A DNA stretch of 64,000 nt, taken from contig NZ_CP040244.1 in NCBI RefSeq assembly GCF_005517195.1, positions 2,870,001 to 2,934,000 of the forward strand. Reading direction: 5' to 3'. Every line of letters starts with the position of its first letter. The stretch's first letter is position 1. Below, in pieces: positions 59,261 to 64,000 of this stretch. The notes under the pieces are model-generated. The model was not told the DNA's origin and ran no database searches. It saw nothing but the letters and a program-made list of their open reading frames with translations. This DNA comes from Streptomyces vilmorinianum. GTDB lineage: Bacteria > Actinomycetota > Actinomycetes > Streptomycetales > Streptomycetaceae. A program made the position numbers and the translations under genes.

Positions 59261-61963
59261 TTAGTGACGATTTTCGGCCGGTTGTGTCGCGGCCTGATCG
59301 GTCTGGGTGGACGGATTGCGCAGGGCCTTCCGCAGCCGCCGGGCCTGGACCACGAGCTGGGACGAGCCGCCGCGTTCGGCCACCGCGTCGAGTCCCGGTA
59401 TCTCCCCGGCCGCCCCGCACCGCTCCACGCAGTCGGCCGCGACGGCCAGCAGTTCACCGAGCCCGCGCACCGGCTGCTCCGCCGCCGACAGCTCGGGCAG
59501 CGTGCCCGCGAGCACGGCCCAGGTCGTGCCGTACGCGCCGGTGGCGGCAGCCGTACGGGCCGCGTCCGCGAGCCGGTTGGGCTTGACCGTGCCCTCGCCG
59601 AGGAGCCCGGCCAGCGTCTCGCCCAGCCGGTGCGCATCGAGATCGCCCCGCGCGGCCAGGACGAGGAGCGCGTCCACGGCGGTCAGCCGGTCCTCGGCGT
59701 GCCGGGCCCCCAGCCCGAGGGCCAGGGCGAGGTGGAGCGCGGGACCGACCGGGCCGTCGGACTCGGCGAGCGCGGTCAGACCCCAGGCCACCCCGCGCTC
59801 GTCCAGGTCGACGCCCTCGGCGAGGACGGGCAGCAGCCAGGTCGCCAAGGTCTCACGGTCGTCCGGCAGGACGCCCGACCAGTTCCGCCGTTCGCCGATC
59901 CAGTGGTGGCAGCGGTGGCTGACCTCGGCCTCGACGCCGCCCAGCCAGCGGAACGCGGCGGGGAACTCCTCCCGTATGGTCCGGCGCTCACGGATCCTGA
60001 AGACGATCCGCTCGGCGAGCCGCTTCGTGCCCTCGGGCCGGTCCTGTCCCCGGGCGAGGAACCGCATGCCGGGGGTGAGAGAGGTGTCCGCCGTCAGCCA
60101 GTCGGCGAGCCGCTCACCCGCCCGTGTGCCCAGGTCCGATGCGGCGGCGGCCGCCTCCTCGGCCGACGGGTCGGCCTTGCGGACCCGCAGCAGTGCCTGG
60201 GCGAGATCCGCCGGGGCCGGTTCGAGCCCCGCGTCCCGGTAGGCCCGCAGCCGCCCCACCAGTACCGACGGCTCGATCGCCCCGGTGTGCCAGGTGGGGG
60301 CCGCGAGCAGGAACGGGAGCTTGTCCGTACCGACCATGGAGGCGACCTCCCACAGCCGCGCGTCGACCACCCTGTCCAGGGCCCGGTGCACACAGGAGCC
60401 GAAGCCGTCACCGTGTGCCACGGCACCCTGGATCCGCGAGGGCCGCACCCTCCCCATCAAGGCGGCGAGAACGACGTCCACGCCGTACGTGCCGTGACCG
60501 AAGGGGTCCCGGAGACGCCCGTCCGTGGACTTCTCCATCCAGAACGCGTCGGCGAACGCGGCCGCCACCGCCGCGGTCAGCTCCTCACGGTTGCGATGCG
60601 CATGACGGACGAGGCCGTCCAGCGCGCGCTCGAACTCATCGGGCGCGTCCGTACGGCCCTTGGATACCGCCACCAGATCCTCGATCAGCTCCGCGACCGT
60701 GCCCGCGGGACCCGCCACGCGCCGCAGCTCCGGCACGGGAGGAAGGACCTCCTCGTACGGAAGGTCGTCGCCGACGTCCGTCGACGTGCCGAACACCTCC
60801 TCGGCCGCCTGCCGGTGCGCCGGGCTCAACGAGGCGGCGGCACACGCCAGTTCCTCGCGCACCTGCTCGTCCACCGCCGCCACGTGCCGTGCGACCAGCT
60901 TCAGCGCACGCTCCTGGATTCCGGTGTCCGCATGCCCGAACGCGTCCGCGACCAGCGGCAGCAGCTCGGGCGCCGCGTCGGGCCGGCGCCGCAGCTCCTT
61001 GGCGAGCAGCGACAGTTGGGCCCGCACCAGCTTCTTCTCCGTACGGAACAGCACCGGCCCGGACATCTCGGCCAGGTCCTGGACGGAGAGCCATCCCTCG
61101 GCGGCGAGCCCGGCCAGGACCTCCTGCGCGTAGGCCGCGACGGGCGACGGCGCGTCGGCCGCCATGCCGATCCACTCGGCCGTCCGGCCGCGCCGCTCCT
61201 CCCCATCGGTGCCGAGCAGCTGGAGCAGCGCGAGCGGGAAGCGCAGATCGCGAGGCCTTCCGCCGCGCAGCAGCCGTGCGACGCAACCGTCGACCAGCGC
61301 CGCGCGGTCGAGGACGCCCTCGTCCGCGAGGGTCGTGAGCGCCGTGGGCCAGTGGGTGGGGGCCTCCGGTCCCACCGACCACGTCAGCCGGTCGGGGGTC
61401 TCGATCATGTCGAAGATCCGCGGCACCAGAATCGGGGTCTGCGGATCGTCCCGCAGACGCTCCAGCAGCTTCCGGTCGGTGACCTCGGTCGTCCAGCCGA
61501 GGATGTAGCCGTCCGTCGTCGGCACGGCGCAGCCGGACCGGACGACCAGTTCATGGACGAGCCGGTACTCGCCCTGCGCCACGGCCGGCCGCTCGGCGAG
61601 CCGCTGGGCCACGTCTCCCAGCCACGCCGGCTCCCGGCCGGCGAGCACCTCAAGGACGAGGGGCGTGGTCGACCGGCCCCAGTCGGACAGATCGCGGCCA
61701 CCGATCCAGGCCGCCGCGGCCGCCGCGCCCGTGTGACACCCCGCGCCGGCGACACGCAGCGCGCGCCGGACCTTCGTCTGCTCCTCCCAGCGATCCCAGC
61801 CCCAGCCGCGGACCTCGGTCCGCAGGTCCTTGACCTCGGGAAGGGCCGCCTTCCGGCCGGCGGGCCCCAGCTCCTTCAGCAGCGCGGGAACGTGCTCGGC
61901 CCGTCCCTCGCGGACCGCACCCAGCAGGCTCTTCACCGTCATCTCCTCGTTCCCGCCGCTCAT
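59261..61963 (-). CDS. DUF6493-type HEAT-like protein, SWIM partner
   Basis: This 900-residue helical protein has HEAT/ARM-like repeats throughout (AALPEVKDLRTEVRGW, LPLVADAFGHADTGIQERAL, LLPVLAEGVDLDERGVAWGL). I assign it to DUF6493 from memory of similar Streptomyces proteins; no catalytic motif is visible. It begins at ATG 61963, overlapping the SWIM gene stop (ATGA), with GGAGG six bases upstream. The overlap implies coupled synthesis and a complex with the SWIM protein, probably as a scaffold. Homologous loci elsewhere contain AAA and VWA genes; none are in this window. Confidence 0.75.
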   Translation of the reverse strand: MSGGNEEMTVKSLLGAVREGRAEHVPALLKELGPAGRKAALPEVKDLRTEVRGWGWDRWEEQTKVRRALRVAGAGCHTGAAAAAAWIGGRDLSDWGRSTTPLVLEVLAGREPAWLGDVAQRLAERPAVAQGEYRLVHELVVRSGCAVPTTDGYILGWTTEVTDRKLLERLRDDPQTPILVPRIFDMIETPDRLTWSVGPEAPTHWPTALTTLADEGVLDRAALVDGCVARLLRGGRPRDLRFPLALLQLLGTDGEERRGRTAEWIGMAADAPSPVAAYAQEVLAGLAAEGWLSVQDLAEMSGPVLFRTEKKLVRAQLSLLAKELRRRPDAAPELLPLVADAFGHADTGIQERALKLVARHVAAVDEQVREELACAAASLSPAHRQAAEEVFGTSTDVGDDLPYEEVLPPVPELRRVAGPAGTVAELIEDLVAVSKGRTDAPDEFERALDGLVRHAHRNREELTAAVAAAFADAFWMEKSTDGRLRDPFGHGTYGVDVVLAALMGRVRPSRIQGAVAHGDGFGSCVHRALDRVVDARLWEVASMVGTDKLPFLLAAPTWHTGAIEPSVLVGRLRAYRDAGLEPAPADLAQALLRVRKADPSAEEAAAAASDLGTRAGERLADWLTADTSLTPGMRFLARGQDRPEGTKRLAERIVFRIRERRTIREEFPAAFRWLGGVEAEVSHRCHHWIGERRNWSGVLPDDRETLATWLLPVLAEGVDLDERGVAWGLTALAESDGPVGPALHLALALGLGARHAEDRLTAVDALLVLAARGDLDAHRLGETLAGLLGEGTVKPNRLADAARTAAATGAYGTTWAVLAGTLPELSAAEQPVRGLGELLAVAADCVERCGAAGEIPGLDAVAERGGSSQLVVQARRLRKALRNPSTQTDQAATQPAENRH

Positions 61964-63348
61964 CGCACGCCTCCGACGGCCGCGTACGCCGTGGCCCCGC
62001 GCCGGGCCATCCGTACCGCGAGCGCGTGCTTGCACGGCCCGCGACGCCCCCGGTAGTCCGCCCACCACTGGCAGGTGCAGCTCAGCACTCCACCCGACTC
62101 CCGTACCTGGTAACGCCGTTCGCCGGAGGCGACCGACGCGAGCTCGCCGTCGAGCACGACCGCCCCCTCCGCGACCAGGGCGCGCGCGGCCACCAGCCGG
62201 GGGTTGTGCCGCTCGGCGCGGTCCGCGTCGTACGGCAGCTCCCGGTGGAAGTACGCCGCGTCGGCCACGTCGTAGCCGACCCGGCCCGCCGTGCCGAGGC
62301 GGGTCAGCGCGGCCCGTACCCGGTCCACCGAAAGGCCCGCCTGCGCGCCCAGTTCGGCGAGGTCGATCCGCGGCTCCCAGGCGAGGAGCACCGAGATCAA
62401 CTCGGCGTCCTGCGCCGCCTCCTGCGTGGCCAGCGCCTCCAGGACCCCGCCCTCCCCGGAGAAGCCGCGCGAGGCGTCGGGCGACAGGGTGAGCGTGAGG
62501 CGCATCCCCGGCAGCGTCACCTCCCACGCGCTCGCGGTGGCAGTCCCCTCCGCCCCGTCGGGCACCGGCCCGTACACCCGCAGCGCGGTCGCGTGCCGCA
62601 ACACCCGCTCCAGCGCCACCAGCCGGTCGGGACCCGGCAGGCAGACGGCGCCCGCCACCGGCCGGGTGGTGGGCCGCAGGGTGCGGCCGGTCTGGACGAC
62701 CCAGAGCGGGCCCCGACCCCGCGCCTGAGAGCGCGGCAGCGAGCGCAGGAACCGTACGGCCTCCGGACCGGTGAGCTCCGCCCGCAGATCGAACCCCGCC
62801 GAGGCCACCTGGGCCTCCGCGAAGCCGCGCAGCCAGCGGTCCGGCAGCGGAACCTTCTTCTCCACGACCGCGCCCTCGAGCGTGGTCACCGCCAACTCGT
62901 CCGGTCCGACCCGCAGATGCAGCGGATCGCTTCCCGTCATGCGGGACAGGGCCTCGCGCAGCGGGTTGTTGACATCGACATTGGTGGTGCCGTGTCCGGT
63001 CTCGGCCCCGTCGAGCCCCTCGCTCAGCACGTCGAGCCGTGCGTACACCCCGCCGCAGCCGGAGAACGACTCGAAGCGCAGCCGGTCGCCGTTCCCCGTC
63101 ACGACCGGGTCCAGCGACCCCGGCCGTATCCGCTGGTGGTAGCGGGCGGCCGCCACGTCCGCCACCGCCAGCAGACCGCGCGCGGCGATCTGCGGCGATG
63201 TCAGAAAGCCGGAGAAGAACCGGGGATGCGCCTCGGCCCCGGCGGGCGTCAGCCCACCGGAGGTCTCCAGGCCGAGCAGCCGTCCGGCCCCGGAGGACTC
63301 CAGGGCGGACGGGCGTGAATAGGCGAGCGCCTGTACGGATCGCGTCAT
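61960..63348 (-). CDS. SWIM zinc-finger protein
   Basis: This 462-residue protein ends with a SWIM zinc finger, Cys-x-Cys in VLSCTCQWW and Cys-x-His in GPCKHALAV, preceded by two winged-helix-like regions (ELGAQAGLSVDRVRAALTRLGTAGRVGYD). SWIM fingers bind DNA or proteins. In E. coli the SWIM protein YehQ is encoded with a MoxR ATPase and a VWA protein. Here it is followed by the DUF6493 gene with an ATGA overlap. TACCGT seven bases before ATG 63348 suggests a leaderless transcript. Confidence 0.85.
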   Translation of the reverse strand: MTRSVQALAYSRPSALESSGAGRLLGLETSGGLTPAGAEAHPRFFSGFLTSPQIAARGLLAVADVAAARYHQRIRPGSLDPVVTGNGDRLRFESFSGCGGVYARLDVLSEGLDGAETGHGTTNVDVNNPLREALSRMTGSDPLHLRVGPDELAVTTLEGAVVEKKVPLPDRWLRGFAEAQVASAGFDLRAELTGPEAVRFLRSLPRSQARGRGPLWVVQTGRTLRPTTRPVAGAVCLPGPDRLVALERVLRHATALRVYGPVPDGAEGTATASAWEVTLPGMRLTLTLSPDASRGFSGEGGVLEALATQEAAQDAELISVLLAWEPRIDLAELGAQAGLSVDRVRAALTRLGTAGRVGYDVADAAYFHRELPYDADRAERHNPRLVAARALVAEGAVVLDGELASVASGERRYQVRESGGVLSCTCQWWADYRGRRGPCKHALAVRMARRGATAYAAVGGVR

Positions 63349-63394
63349 GGAAACGACGGTAGGACCCGCCACTGACAGTCACCGCCGGCCGGAC

Positions 63395-64000
63395 TCACTG
63401 ACCGACGCGCCCCGGCTGAAGAACCTTGCTGAACAGGACCGTTCCGCCCTCCGCACGCAGCCGGACGGTCAGCTCGCCGCTCCCGCCGTCGATGTCGACC
63501 TCGCCGAAATACTGTGGGGACTCCATCGGCGAGAGGTTCGCCCGCTCCGGGGCCCGCACGAAGACCCGCTCCGGGCCGAAGGTGGCGTCCAGCCTGTTGG
63601 CGGGGAAGCCGCCCGCGGCCAGCGGACCGGAGACGAACTCCCAGAACGGCGCGAAGTCCTGGAACGCGGCGCGCTCCGGGGCGTAGTGCTGCGCCGACGT
63701 GTAGTGCACATCGGCGGTCAGCCACAGCGTTCCGGTGATCCGACGGTGCTTGACGAACCGCAGCAGCTCCGCGATCTGCAGCTCCCGGCCGAGCGGCACG
63801 CCCGGGTCGCCCTGCGCGACGGCCTCGATGTTCACCGAGCCGTCGGGGACGACCAGGCCAAGCGGCATGTCCGCGGCGAGCACCTTCCACACCGCCCGCG
63901 AACGGCTCAGCTCGCGCTTGAGCCAGGCCAGCTGCTCCGCGCCCAGGATGCCGGTGGTGTCGTCCGCCTGCCGGCCGGGGGAGTTGGCGTTCCGGTACGA
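63395..64000 (-). CDS. PhoD-like alkaline phosphatase (C-terminal part)
   Basis: About 200 residues are visible, open at the right edge. They include YRNANSPGRQADDTTGILGA, EQLAWLKRELSRSRAVWKVL, and the metal-binding LWLTADVHYTSAQHYAPE, all PhoD hallmarks. PhoD enzymes are secreted, Ca/Fe-dependent phosphodiesterases or monoesterases used in phosphate scavenging. The signal peptide lies outside the window. The C-terminal domain ends FSKVLQPGRVGQ, 46 bases before the SWIM gene start on the same strand. Confidence 0.9.
   Translation of the reverse strand, partial: SYRNANSPGRQADDTTGILGAEQLAWLKRELSRSRAVWKVLAADMPLGLVVPDGSVNIEAVAQGDPGVPLGRELQIAELLRFVKHRRITGTLWLTADVHYTSAQHYAPERAAFQDFAPFWEFVSGPLAAGGFPANRLDATFGPERVFVRAPERANLSPMESPQYFGEVDIDGGSGELTVRLRAEGGTVLFSKVLQPGRVGQ

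Noticed and set aside
59261..63382. A single 1373-codon frame on the minus strand
   Set aside because: Its first 470 codons lie in another frame over the SWIM gene. The SWIM protein has clear motifs in its own frame, and a proper ATG with GGAGG starts the downstream gene at 61963.

Overview
The window is high-GC actinobacterial chromosome, almost certainly Streptomyces. Coding is dense on both strands with strong third-position GC, GTG and TTG starts are common, and the gene set is typical of the genus (MocR, PucR, XRE-cupin and HxlR regulators, a divergent third-type EF-Tu, GH89, SbcCD). From memory, the ung / fabG pair / lnt / tuf3 content resembles one region of the S. coelicolor chromosome, so this looks like conserved chromosome with small accessory insertions. 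I see no prophage, CRISPR array, rRNA or tRNA.

Layout. 0-8.9 kb: SRPBCC end, a small hypothetical gene, a Clp-N protein, three EamA exporters, two flavin split-barrel proteins, a MocR regulator, a 188-bp tandem-repeat array and a LysR regulator. 8.9-14.5 kb: a third split-barrel protein, an isochorismatase-fold protein without its catalytic residues, a Rieske lipoprotein, a secreted GH89 alpha-N-acetylglucosaminidase, and a HipA-like kinase overlapping a DUF3037 gene. 14.6-19.8 kb: two SDR genes behind a near-consensus promoter, an orphan peptide-binding lipoprotein, uracil-DNA glycosylase, a TPR-like protein and a Lys-rich lipoprotein. 20-29.6 kb: DinB protein, TetR regulator and FAD monooxygenase around twin operators, Gfo/Idh/MocA oxidoreductase, Lnt, SnoaL-like protein, flavin reductase, UppP, and a divergent HxlR/thiolase pair. 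29.6-35.5 kb: an IS transposase remnant, a long structured leader and an IMP dehydrogenase of the Tritrichomonas type, TVP38 protein, DNA-alkylation-repair protein, tuf3 and a spermidine-synthase-like gene. 35.7-49.2 kb: MFS exporter, Q/P-rich membrane protein, thioesterase, DedA, gamma-carbonic anhydrase, LbH transferase, EamA / XRE-cupin pair, YbaK, CoA-binding protein, carboxylesterase with acyl-CoA ligase, PucR, YigZ. 49.3-64 kb: sbcD-sbcC, two Lrp/AsnC regulators, DUF885 protein, a Cys/Met-metabolism PLP enzyme, a membrane-anchored ACT-GNAT acetyltransferase, a DUF6493/SWIM pair, and the C-terminal part of a PhoD phosphatase.

Shared themes. Most regulators sit divergently next to one likely target, with visible inverted repeats between them (MocR/PPOX, LysR/EamA, TetR/monooxygenase, HxlR/thiolase, XRE-cupin/EamA, Lrp/PLP enzyme). 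At least fourteen genes have a TANNNT -10 box five to seven bases before the start codon and no usable Shine-Dalgarno, so leaderless mRNAs appear frequent. Four perfect hairpins with stems of 12-23 bp lie after uppP, tuf3, the thioesterase gene and dedA and look like intrinsic terminators without U-tracts.

Most worth follow-up: the SWIM/DUF6493 operon, the HipA-like/DUF3037 pair, the ACT-GNAT enzyme beside a sulfur amino acid enzyme, the Tritrichomonas-type IMPDH with its leader, and the 188-bp repeats.
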